Source of the DNA: Hirudinaria manillensis
Taxonomy: Eukaryota > Annelida > Clitellata > Hirudinida > Hirudinidae
Direction of reading: 5' to 3'
NCBI GenBank assembly: GCA_034509925.1
Contig: CM067529.1
Location: forward strand, 422,501-486,500
DNA: 64,000 nt
In this document: piece by piece, positions 34,103 through 45,640 of the stretch
How the letters are laid out: each line of letters begins with the position of its first letter
How positions within the stretch are numbered: position 1 is the first letter of the stretch
Position numbers and translations under genes: made by a program
Notes under the pieces: generated by a model
Told to the model about the DNA's origin: nothing
The model's database searches: none
The model's input: the letters and a program-made list of their open reading frames with translations, nothing else

Positions 34103-37100
34103 TTAATAATCTAATGTTGTAGGGTGTTATTATGCAATGTCTTCTTTTGCCAACCATGTTTTGAATGGAGTAGTTTGGACTCTGACTCGACCAGGACAAG
34201 CGAGAGAAGTCGCCGGAGGCCGTCAGTTCCGTGCCCATCGTCTGCCTGGTGTAATCATTATCATCATCAATCATAATCATCACCATCACCAACGACGTTG
34301 TTGACATTATCACAACAGGTAGAATCTCTACTTCTTGATTTTACAATAAAGTCATTCTGATGATTAATCAAACTCTAGTCATCACAATCTCCTACTCACT
34401 GGTGACTCATCCTCTCCTTCATCATCTTCATTTCAGCAGACACCTGCTCGAGCTGCCTCTGTATGGACTCCTGATAATCATCATCATCACCAACTTATCC
34501 GACATCTCGAAGCGATGGAACGAACGACAATGAACGACAACGAAAACAAGCGACATTCGACCTTTTGAACCTGCAGGTCGATGTTGCTGGCCTTGACCCG
34601 TTCCAATTCCTGACCGACCTGGTTCTTTTCCTCGAGCACCTTGATTCGTTCCTTCAAATGCATCTGCAGTCTCTCGTTCGATTCCGTCAGAAGGCGGTCG
34701 ACAGTCGACGACAGTTTGCCGATGTGTTCCTCGTTCAGTCGATCCCTGTGCCTCATCTGGAAAGAAGGTGCAGAGGGGTCGGGTCAAAAACACGAAGTAA
34801 TTTTTCAAAATATTTTGTTTGCAGCGTCTTATATCGTGGATGTTGTGGAGGGAACTATGTGGAGGCAATTAAATTATAAAAAGGAAAATAATATAATTAT
34901 TTTATAATAATAATCATCATCATCCTCACCCTGTCCAATTCCTGGTTGAGTTCCTCCAACTGTTCCTCCAATGTTGAGATCTTGTTCAATAAACTGGTTT
35001 TGTCCTCCTTCAGCAACGAGGCCTCGTTCTTCTGACATCAAAGAAAATCGAAAAAACAATATTTTTTTGCATTCGGTCGTGCCGCCGGTAACGGCTCCGA
35101 TGATGATGATGATGATGGCAATGGTGGTGGTGATAATGATGCTGACCGTCAAGGAGGTGGCAGACGGGGACGGCTGGAGATCCGAGCACTGGTGGAGCTT
35201 TTCTTCCAGCTGATGTTGAATTGTGTTAGAATCACTCATAAATGTAATGTTACACAAGAGCAACAAACTATGAATAACAACAACAACTTCATAAACTGAA
35301 CAGGTACATTACTAACAACAACAACAACAACTGGTACTTCATAAACTGAACAGGTATATTACTAACAACAACAACAACTCGCATTTCATAAACTGAACAG
35401 GTATATTACTAACAACAACAACAACTCGCATTTCATAAACTGAACAGGTATATTACTAACAACAACAACTCGCATTTCATAAATTGACCAGGTACATTAC
35501 TAACAACAACAACAACAACTGGCATTTCATAAACTGAACAGGTATATTACTAACAACAACCTTTCAAAATGATTTCATTTCATCAAAAACTCAGCGAATG
35601 TTGATTTTTTTTTTAAATTCTATTTTTATAATATTTTTCATAACTTCAATCAGTCAGCATTAGTCATATCCTCTTGCTCGAGTAAACAACTCGAACATCG
35701 TCACCATTATCATCATCACCATCATCATCTTCATCCTCCTCAACACCGAAATCATCATTATTGTCATCATCATCACCGTCTTGACGAGAGAGCTCTTGGA
35801 GTCGAGCTGATCCCTCAACTGGCTGTTGGCATCCTGGAGTGTCGTGGATTCCCTTTGGATGCTGATGTATCTCTTCTCCAGGGTGGCTATCCTCTCCTCC
35901 TGGTCCTCTTTCTGGGCCTTGCACTGCAACGACCAGGACCATGACGACAACAATGCTTAGATGGCTGGTGATGATGATGATATTAATAATGGGGACAATG
36001 ATAATGATGGAATTGATGGTGACGATATCACCTCCAGGTATATAACTGGAAATAGGTCAAAGTAAAATTGATCTTAGGGCATCATACTTTAGTCACCACC
36101 ACCACCACTTTCATCATCATCATCATCATCATCACAAGCATGTAAGGAGAGAGTACCTCCTTGATGTCCATCTCCAGCTTCTTGTTTGCATCTGCGTACC
36201 TGGACGATTCCTTCCTGGAGAACGCCAGGTCCTCGTTGAGCGAGTTGACCTTCGACCTCAGGTCGGCTATCTGCGACCTCAGGGTCGTCAGCTCCACGCT
36301 CTCAGACTTCTCTGCCATGAGCATGGACAATCTCTGTTGGAGGTCAATCAAGTTCAAAGAAAGATTAAACTTTGTAAGCGGATGGTCCAACAAGTTTCCA
36401 TTCATCCATTCATCCATCCATCCATCCATCCATCCATCCATGTATGGAAAAGCCTGAGAATCAATATTTTCAGTTTCATATTGTGTTGTATTTCAATCAC
36501 ATTGCAATGGAGATTGTGTTGTTATTTGGAATGGTTCCAGTTACCATGATGTTTACATTTGTTTTGTTTATAATCATCATCATCATCATCACTACCGAAT
36601 ATAATTATTATTATTGTTGTTGTTATTATTATTATTATTGTTGTTGTTGTTATCAGTGCCACTTCTTTTTTTATTCCAAGCAATCCAAGATGCCATGCAT
36701 TCCTTTACAGGAAATTTTGATTTGCCAGAAAAATATTCCATCGATTAATCAGCAGAAGAATTAATTAATTCCATACAAATTAACTCTATTTGAGCTATTG
36801 ATTAATAACCATCATCATCATCATCATGGTGATGGTAATTATCATATTATGTCTCAACTTATGGTTTATACACACTATACAAACTCAGGTAGCACAATAT
36901 TGAAGCCGAACACGTATTACGTATTATTATTATTATTATTATTATTACGTATTATTATTATTATTACGTATTATTATTATTATTACGTATTATTATTATT
37001 ATTATTACGTATTATTATTATTATTACGTCAGCTCAGGTAATTCTAAACCTCTCGATTAAAAGATCAAAACGTAACAAATGGAGACCCGGCAAAATTACG

Positions 37101-40100
37101 ACGACGCGTAATTACAACGCGTAATTACAACTTCCAAAGGTGGCTTCAGACGGACGGACGTTTACTCAAACCCGAAATGCATTTTGCTGACCTTCCTGGA
37201 GGCGTCTCTTTGCGACGAGAGGTCGACCTTCGACGGGTCGAGGTCGTCGTCTGACGATGTCGTCGTTGTCGCTCCTTTTGACTTCATCTCCAATTCTCGG
37301 TATTGGAAGAGCTGTTTGAAAGAACAACTTTTAAGAAATTATAGAAATAATAATAGTAATAGTAATAATAATAGAAATAATAATAATAACCAGATTATTA
37401 CAGTAATGGAAAAATACTAAACCTTAATTACAGTATAATTACCAACGACCGTAATTATGATGCGTGTAACTAACGTGTAACTAATGTGCCGTGGCGACAA
37501 GAAATTTAGAAAGTTTGAGGTGCTGACAGGTTAATAGGTAGGCATTGCTCCACGTGCCGTTCAGCAGGGCTATTAGAAAGGGATGATGATGATGATGGTG
37601 GTGGTGATAATAATGATAAGAAGATGATGATGACAACAGCACTTATGGTCAAAATCCATCCATTTGAGCTGTGGATTGTCTTCAAAAAATACCAAATTGC
37701 AAGAACCTGAATCATCATCATCAACATCAGGCCACTCGAGATACGGCTAGGTGTCCGTCAAATGGTGAAGTGTGCACAAGTCAAGAAGGACATGTATCAT
37801 GTCAATGCAAATGATGATGATGAAGTTAAATGAACACGACATGATGACGACGACGACGATGTAGGTGACGTAAGAACTATGGAAATGACTGGAATTAGGC
37901 ATGGATGTGGGAGTAGAAAACTTGAGACCGGCTCAATGCAGGCATGTTGAGGTCCATTAGAATAATACGATTGGAATAGTATCATCACCAAGACCATCGC
38001 ACATATATGTATCTCTTGCATGATGATGGTGACCTTGAAAATGATAACAACACCAACACCAAAAACAACAACACAAACAACATCACCACCAACAACAACA
38101 CCAACAGTAGGATGAAAACAGCAATTAAAAAAAAAGAACAAACCTCGTTGTTGGCGAATATGAGTTCTTCTTCCAGTTGTGCGATTCTTTCCACGGCGAC
38201 CTTCAACCTTTGCCTCAGCTGTCGAAGAAGTCAAATTAATCAAAATACAGGTGTGTCACGACACACAGTCACAAGGGCACCAGTCATCTGAACGATGATG
38301 ATGATGATGATGATGATGACGACGACGACGACGACAATGAATACAATGATGATGATGATGATGAAACAAGGTGAGCACCAGCGTGCATTTACTGAATGAC
38401 ACGAGTTAAACAGTTTCATTGGATTTGTAAACCCCTTTGGTCTGAGACCTATGAAGTTCCACCACCACCGTAACCATAATCATCGCAATCATAATCACCA
38501 CCACCATAATCATCACTATCACTATCATCACCATAATCATCACTATCATCATCATCACCACCATAATCATCACTATCATCACCATTACCACCAGGAAATG
38601 GTCACCTTTTCGTCGAGTGCCTTGTGATGTTCAAAGAGAGACTTGAGTGCCTTCAGCACCTCAACCTCACTGGAGACTCCACCACTGGCAGACGACTGCC
38701 TCTTGACGACCGTCATCCTCAGCGACTTCTCGTGTCGAGCGACCAGGCATTCCAGGTGCTCCAGGAGAAGCTGAAAGCATCGACGGATGGATGGACGAGC
38801 GAACAAACGAATGAATGAATAAATCACAATAGATGGATGGATGGATGGATGGGTTGGTGGATAACTTGATGTATGAGAGGTAGATGGGTGGATGGATGAA
38901 GAAATAAATTAATAGAAAGATGGATAGGGCCAGCAAGAGTGAATGAATGAAGATGCATGGATAGTTTATTAAACAGTGGACTACCTGAGAATAAATAGAA
39001 AATAAATAGATAATATATCATACTATCCTTCGCTGACCTTAAACAGATATAGAAAAAAAGGACTTATTTTTGAAACATCCGTTTATCCATCCATTCATTC
39101 ATTCATTCATCCATCTGTAGATCAGTCGATCAATACGTTATTCCATTCTCTGCAAGATGCCGTCGCCATTGCACGACGTCGCTCGCTCGGACGCAACGGG
39201 TTGCCATGGAAACCGTCAGAGGGGGGATAAATCTTCATCTTCTCGGAGGGACATTCCAACACAAAGCAGAGGCGGAAAGAGTTCTGCTTCGGTTCTGCTC
39301 CGTCGAACTTTGCTTCCTCCGGGAGGATCGAAATTTTTTTCTTCCATCAATCCGTCGAGTCCTTTACTTATGATTATCGCTCGGTTGGTTGCAGAGTTTA
39401 AAATTATCGGCAGTTCAAATTGAGTTTGATCATTCCATGACAAAATCCAAACAGCATTTGAAAGAGCATTCAGTGCCTGTCCAGCAAACAACTACAGTCA
39501 TCATCTTTGGAGAATATCAATCACATCATCATCATCATCATCATCATCACCACCATCATCATTCATTTATTTATTCAAATCACCATCACAGATACATAAC
39601 ATCCATTGCCTCCAGTGCTCTGAGCAATTGAATTCATTGTTCTGTTCCACAAATCAATGTTATTTTTACTGCTAAGGTCACAACTCGACCCAATTCTTGA
39701 ACAATAATAACAATTATAATAATAATAATCATCATCATAAAAGCAGATGATGATTGGAGGATGTGCAAACAGACATCATGGCTTGTAAACCCAAGTTTGT
39801 TTGTCCAGAGAAGTATTGCAACTAGAAATAATTAAAATTATTAATTAGATCTTGCAATAGAATGACTTGGATGCAGCAGCAAGTCAATAGATCCAATGCC
39901 ACTATCATCATCACCATCATCTTCATCATCGGTCACTTATCTTCATTGCATATACAATCAACCCATACTGGCTATATATCATGGACAGCCTACTCACTAT
40001 TGTCATCATAACAACAGAACTATTTATATAGCAACTAGAAATAATTAAAATTATTAATTAGATCTTGCAATAGAATGACTTGGATGCAGCAGCAAGTCAA

Positions 40101-43100
40101 TAGATCCAATGCCACTATCATCATCACCATCATCTTCATCATCGGTCACTTATCTTCATTGCATATACAATCAACCCATACTGGCTATATATCATGGACA
40201 GCCTACTCACTATTGTCATCATAACAACAGAACTATTTATATAGCAACTAGAAATAATTAAAATTATTAATTAGATCTTGCAATAGAATGACTTGGATGC
40301 AGCAGCAAGTCAATAGATCCAATGCCACTATCATCATCACCATCATCTTCATCATCGGTCACTTATCTTCATTGCATATACAATCAACCCATACTGGCTA
40401 TATATCATGGACAGCCTACTCACTATTGTCATCATAACAACAGAACTATTTATATAGCAACTAGAAATAATTAAAATTATTAATTAGATCTTGCAATAGA
40501 ATGACTTGGATGCAGCAGCAAGTCAATAGATCCAATGCCACTATCATCATCACCATCATCTTCATCATCGGTCACTTATCTTCATTGCATATACAATCAA
40601 CCCATACTGGCTATATATCATGGACAGCCTACTCACTATTGTCATCATAACAACAGAACTATTTATATCACAACCATCACCACCACTACCACAATCATCG
40701 TCGTCGTCGTCATCATCGTCGGCGTCAGTCTGGTCTGCAGACAGTGGTATGTGGTTGAAACTCGTTTGCAAGGCGAATCAAGTGGTCAAATAAAGATAAA
40801 CAGTCGAGACAAGATGTGCAATCGTCATCGTCGTCGTCTCCTTCATCGCAATGTTCATAATGATCGTCCTCCTCCTCCTCCTCCTCCTCCTCCTCCTCAT
40901 CCTCCTCATCATCCCTGACTGAGGACTGGGATAATTTGATATCTCGTTTTCTTTTATCAAAGCATTTGATGGAAATGAAAAAACAAATTGCAACAGCCAG
41001 CTATGAAGTTTCTAGCAGCACCATCGTCGTCGTCGTCCTCTTCATTCATTCATTCATCCATCCATCCATCCAACCAGCCATACATCCAAACATCCACCTG
41101 ATCATTCAAACATTCATGCTGGAATCCATACATCCATTTGTCCTTCTGTTCATCTTTCAATACAATTAAACTTATTTTGCCATCCAAACTTTCTATGAGG
41201 CAAACTACTCTTTTTGTCTTGCAACCTGATAGGTCGACGTCAATAAGAACCCCGATCGGTTTCAAACCTCAAACGATCGGGGCATTGTGGGGACCTTGCC
41301 AAGACCCAAACGGAGTCCTTAGCAACGAAACAAAATAGAAACATTAGCCGCCTTTTAACGTCTGGTAGCATTCAACTGTAGAAGATGAATTTTCCAGAAA
41401 GAAAGAAAGACAAAGAGTGTGATAAAGAGTTAGATACAGGGAGGAGTGGAGATAAATAATTATATTAAATTACTAAATTAACAAAATAAAAATAGAATCA
41501 ATTTATTCAACATCATGTGACCATGAGGCAAATAAATTTTGCAGATCAAGTCATGTTTTAAAATCAGAAATAGAGTGCAGTGGTTTACATACTTGAAAGT
41601 TAGTAAAGATTTTTAAGTTGATGTTCAATATTCGTTAAAAACAATAAAGGTATTATTAATAATAATAATAAAGGCATTAATAATATTATTGATAATTATT
41701 TCAAATATTTATAGCCAATGATAGCAGAACATGTCTAAAATTAAATTCTGGTCAATATTAAAAGCAACATCATCATCATAATCACCATCATTACCATCAC
41801 AATTAGTTATAAAAGACTGCCCAGATGTAAACACAGTATTCCCTTATCATTGGCAATTGGTTGCTAGGCCCCAACAGCCTTGACAACATGAAGCCCATTG
41901 AAATCTGCAGTATATAAGAATAAGTGAGAAAATTGATTTGATTCTGTAGACTGTTGTTGTTGTCTTCATCGTCGTCGTTGTTGTTGTTGTTGTATCACAA
42001 CAACTGACAACAAATTGCATGGTCGTTGACAATGGCTACAAGGAGCCACACATATAACAAACAACCCATAAATTATTTAAATTAAAAAAAAAACGTAATC
42101 CATCATTACTAAGACCTTTTCCTCTTCTCGTACCGGAAGTGCAGGCACAACCGACGGTCGGAAGGATGTAGCAGATCGGTTCTTCCCCGACACATCCAAT
42201 TACCCTGAAGAAAAATTTGAGACCGGGGCGCATACCTTGCTATCAATCAATTCATCTACCCATCCAACGTCCCATCGATCAATCAATCAATCAATCAATA
42301 AGTGAGTGTGTGAGACTCAGCTTCAACAGAATTGTTTGTGAAATGGCAATGATCGGTTGGTCAAAGTTAGCACTCGGAAAGAGTCAGATTCGAGTTTTGG
42401 TGATCACATTTTTAGAATTTTGCAAACACAAATTGTGTACATTTTGCATGAATTAAGATAAGATTTTCAACATTTAATCAACAATTCATATTACTAACAT
42501 CAACACTATCATCATCATCATCTTACTATTAAAAGCAAACTAAACCACAAATTGTGAAATATTAATTCACAGTTTTTTAGTGCAACATGGAAATCATTAA
42601 CTCGATAGCCTGGAAAGAACTGATATGCAAATGAGAAGTTTGTTCCAAATTAATATTCATGCATGCTAATGAGAGAACCCTTCCCATACTACAATCATCT
42701 CAAGGGAAAGATAGGAGTCTTCCATTCTCACGGCATCATCATCATCACCATCAGCAGCAGAAGGTCATCATTTTTGTCATCATCATCATCACCACAATAT
42801 ATTGGCTGCTTCTAGTTCCTTCCTTTGCATCCCTTACTTTAAAAAGTCGTAAAAAAAATAAACAAACATGTGAATATTAGCTTGAATATTACATAACGAT
42901 GACAACATTATTATTATCATATATCATTATCTAGTATTAATAAAGTAATGCATTATATCAAGTAATGATAAGTTTAGAAAAAAACAAGAACAAGATTTCA
43001 ACACTACTTAAATCACGAATCTGCTCTTTGAAAGATCGTGGAATAATCCAAAAACAGATAAATGCAAATCTGGAAAACATGAAATCATCCTCTCATTAAT

Positions 43101-43776
43101 CTTGTTCAGCCAAGGGTTAGGGTTAGGGCAAACAAGGTTAATTGTAATAAAATATCAACTAACATTCACCATGTGATTGCAATACCACAATTGAAAGAAT
43201 GACCATCCAAAATTTATCCAAATAGCAGAGGAGTATCCAATCACGCAGCATTTATGCCAAAGAAAATGCCTGATCATCACAACAGCTACAGCCACAGAAG
43301 ACTGCAGAAACTTCATCGACATCAAGACTCCAAAGATCAAAACATAGGAAAACAGGTAGAACCATGATAAATCACAAAAACATCATCTCAGTGACACAAA
43401 CCTTCGTGTTGCTGCGCTCGGCCTTCAACTCCCCGATTTCCTCGTCCTTTTCTAAGACCTGCTCTTGGAGCAAAGTAACCTCCTTGCAGAGACTGACGAC
43501 CTCCTGTGGCTGAGTGGAGTAGAGCTGCTTGGTCAGGGCATCCCTCTCCCTCCTCAGTTCCAGCAGCTCCTGGTTGGCTACTGCCAGCTCGTCCTGCGAC
43601 TCCCGAAGACTCTCCAGGAGCTTTTCTTTCTCCTCCACCATGTTCTCCACCATCCTTTCCAGGTCGTGAACGTTGTCCTCCCCTGAAGAGCAGTCCTCCT
43701 CGTCCATGTACTCCCCGCTGTCACGACCCTCTAGGATAGGTCCGTCTTCATTGATGGTCGGCAGTACGTCGCACAT
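30194..43776 (-). CDS. PPFIA: Liprin-alpha, presynaptic scaffold
   Basis: Twenty-three coding exons join to 1130 residues with every phase consistent: 43402-43776, 38606-38770, 38144-38218, 37192-37311, 36157-36333, 35777-35923, 35147-35209, 34930-35031, 34562-34756, 34400-34470, 34155-34245, 33802-33938, 33293-33584, 33007-33087, 32845-32924, 32481-32695, 32261-32333, 32099-32180, 31794-31997, 31319-31494, 30989-31086, 30637-30803, 30194-30400. Residues 1-480 are coiled coil with liprin hallmarks ([52 protein letters not shown]), then [15 protein letters not shown] and NSSQDSLF. Three SAM domains follow: about 830-905 ([20 protein letters not shown]), 925-990 ([18 protein letters not shown]) and 1007-1065. 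Liprin-alpha links LAR-type phosphatases, RIM, ELKS and kinesin at active zones. The linker has poly-Gln/His, and the end is eight His then ...QRHQQT without the usual PDZ-binding end. Exon 23 holds a tRNA B-box-like string by chance. Confidence 0.95.
31549..31608 (+). repeat. (AAT)n followed by TATATAGCGCC...GGCGC element
   Basis: Inside a liprin-alpha intron, AAT triplets are followed by CATTTATATAGCGCCGAACG and, 20 bp on, AGAGGCGCTGAT, giving inverted GCGCC/GGCGC arms. AAT arrays capped by TATATAGCGC strings look like ends of short non-autonomous repeats in invertebrates. Only one copy here. Confidence 0.45.
35288..35560 (+). repeat. Six-copy 46-54-bp tandem repeat in a liprin-alpha intron
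   Basis: Unit contains TTCATAAACTGAACAGGTA then TTACTAAC and a variable (AAC)n run. Copy length varies only through the AAC run, i.e. a minisatellite with a microsatellite inside. Confidence 0.9.
36913..37029 (+). repeat. (ATT)n array punctuated by TACG
   Basis: Blocks of five to eight ATT triplets separated by ACGT: a higher-order repeat in the intron between liprin-alpha coding exons 4 and 5. Confidence 0.9.
39818..40668 (+). repeat. 213-bp tandem repeat, four virtually identical copies
   Basis: Copies start at 39818, 40031, 40244 and 40457 (each GCAACTAGAAATAATTAAAA). By eye they are identical to the last bases. Located in liprin-alpha coding intron 1. The unit contains CATCATC and GCAGCAGC micro-runs but no open gene. 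Confidence 0.95.
41250..41282. other. GC-rich perfect-arm hairpin in liprin-alpha intron 1
   Basis: CCCCGATCG ... CGATCGGGG arms of 9 bp, extendable to TTT/AAA across one bulged G, loop about 9-13 bases. It stands out in an AT-rich intron. Confidence 0.6.
43114..43128 (+). repeat. Short interstitial TTAGGG run
   Basis: GGGTTAGGGTTAGGG, in liprin-alpha coding intron 1. Similar short runs recur at 7885, 10139, 44485, 44583 and 51940. Confidence 0.8.
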
Positions 43777-45640
43777 GGTCGGTCTTTTCCGATTCTAACG
43801 CCTACGCAGCAGGAGTTCGTCTCTAATGCTCCTTTACCTGCCGCGATGATTAATATTTCCACTTAAACTCGGCATTTAGCAAAACTGACGTCCTTAGTTT
43901 CAAATCTACAAATCTGAAATAATTTACATTTAATTTCCTATAATCCCCTTGACCAGATCATATCTTGGGAACGAAAATCCGATCGTGAAACTAATTGCGT
44001 CATTTTAACAGTGCCATTTCCTGGGAAGCATCAAAACTAACCATAACTATAACAGACGAGTATAAAAATAAACCCAAAAATGCCCGCTACAAATTAAATA
44101 ATCCAACAAAATGCGTCAAACAAAAACAGTGGTTCGTAAAACATAGACTCCAGATTTTGCTTTGAATAATATCAGCGTAGCTTGCCGACAGATTTAGCAC
44201 AAAAAAAAATAAAATAAAAATGAATAGGTTGTAGCAAAAATAATAAGCAGAATTAATTTTAAATAAATCGCAACATTTTAATTATACTGTTGTCAGGGAA
44301 TATTTGCTTGCAGTCGAAAATGATTATGACAGAATTTCTTACAAATAATTGCATTGTAAATGATACTTTGAATTAAGATGATTCTATATTATTTTATTCC
44401 TTAATTTGTCGATTGCCGTAAAATATTTTTCGAAACATTTAAAGTTTACTCAATGCATACATACATGCGATCGAATGGTGCGAGGCTAGGGTTAGGATTA
44501 GGGTTAGGGTTAGTGTTTCTCAAAATGGTTATAATATTTGGTTAGACAGATTTATGCTTGGCGAAATGGGCAGAAAAACTAAATTAGGGTTAGGATCAGG
44601 TTAAGGTTGAGGTTCGGGCTAGGGTTAGGGTTAGGGTTAGGGCTAGGGCTAGGGCTAGGGTTAGGATTTATACTTAGAGGAAATGGATAGAAAAACAATC
44701 TATTCATAGAAACTTGTTAATTCATCAGATATATATTTTTTCTCGATTCATTATAATTTACTGACATGCGCAGGTGCCTTTATGCAAATTGTTTCAATAT
44801 ACAAGTTTGACTTCAATTTTGAATAGGCATTTTACGCTAAAGACTATTTATTAATTTAGATTCGCTCCAGATCGTCTGCTGTTCTTTAAATATTGCATTA
44901 CTTCTCTTAATTTAGAATTCTGTAATAAGTTGCGAATTACTTCTAAAACAATTATAATTTGATTAGTTTAATTTAATTTGTCTTCTGGTTAGGATTTTCT
45001 GAAAAGATGTATAAAATGATCTCATTCTAAGGTTTTCGACGAAATAACAATTGTAACAATATCTGGTTGTAAAATAATAATGGTAATAATAAAAACGTAA
45101 GACAAATTCAAATCGCAATAAAAGTTAACTTCGTAAGTAGAAATGTTTAAATTTCATAAGTAAGCGAGCGATATTGGATTTGAGTAACTAAAAATTGTTT
45201 TCGAGATCAAACAAGACAAACATGAGCAACAGAAATGGAGGGAATGAATTGGATGTTGATAAAAATGTCGAATTTCTTTATAAAGCCATGAGTTAGTTGC
45301 ATTCGTAAAATTTAGTATAACTGACTAGTTTGTTTACATTCTCAATTAGAATGGTTTTTGTGACTCTATTGTTGGAAATATCAGGAAGTCAAACCATCAT
45401 GCGATTACTTTATCAAAACTGACTTTCTTATCGATTTTCCAACTGGTCATTACTATGAGTAAATTAAACAGATCACATAATGCAATTCTACAAGTCATAA
45501 CATTGTTTCACAGAAACTAATTTTTGTGTGTATTATCCATCTCTTTACTGATTAACATCAGAATCTATTAAGACATTAGTTTATGTTCACCAACCCTCAT
45601 CATAATTCAATGGTGATGTTTTTTTTTTAATCATTTTCAG
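43777..45640. other. Divergent intergenic region between liprin-alpha and PHF14
   Basis: Holds both promoters and probably the untranslated first exons, which I could not place. Two telomere-like tracts lie in it. No other gene seen; the short frame at 45222-45298 (ATGAGCAAC...) is unassigned. Confidence 0.5.
44485..44667 (+). repeat. Interstitial telomere-like tracts with GGGCTA variants
   Basis: TTAGGG and TTAGGA units at 44485-44513, then 44583-44667 with a homogeneous block of GGGTTA followed by a block of GGGCTA. The block structure of a single variant unit points to local slippage, not to a healed chromosome end. Confidence 0.8.

Noticed and set aside
39530..39560. CATCATCAT and other short periodic tracts as a CRISPR-like array
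   Set aside because: Eukaryotic microsatellites without unique spacers; the 213-bp array also lacks spacers.
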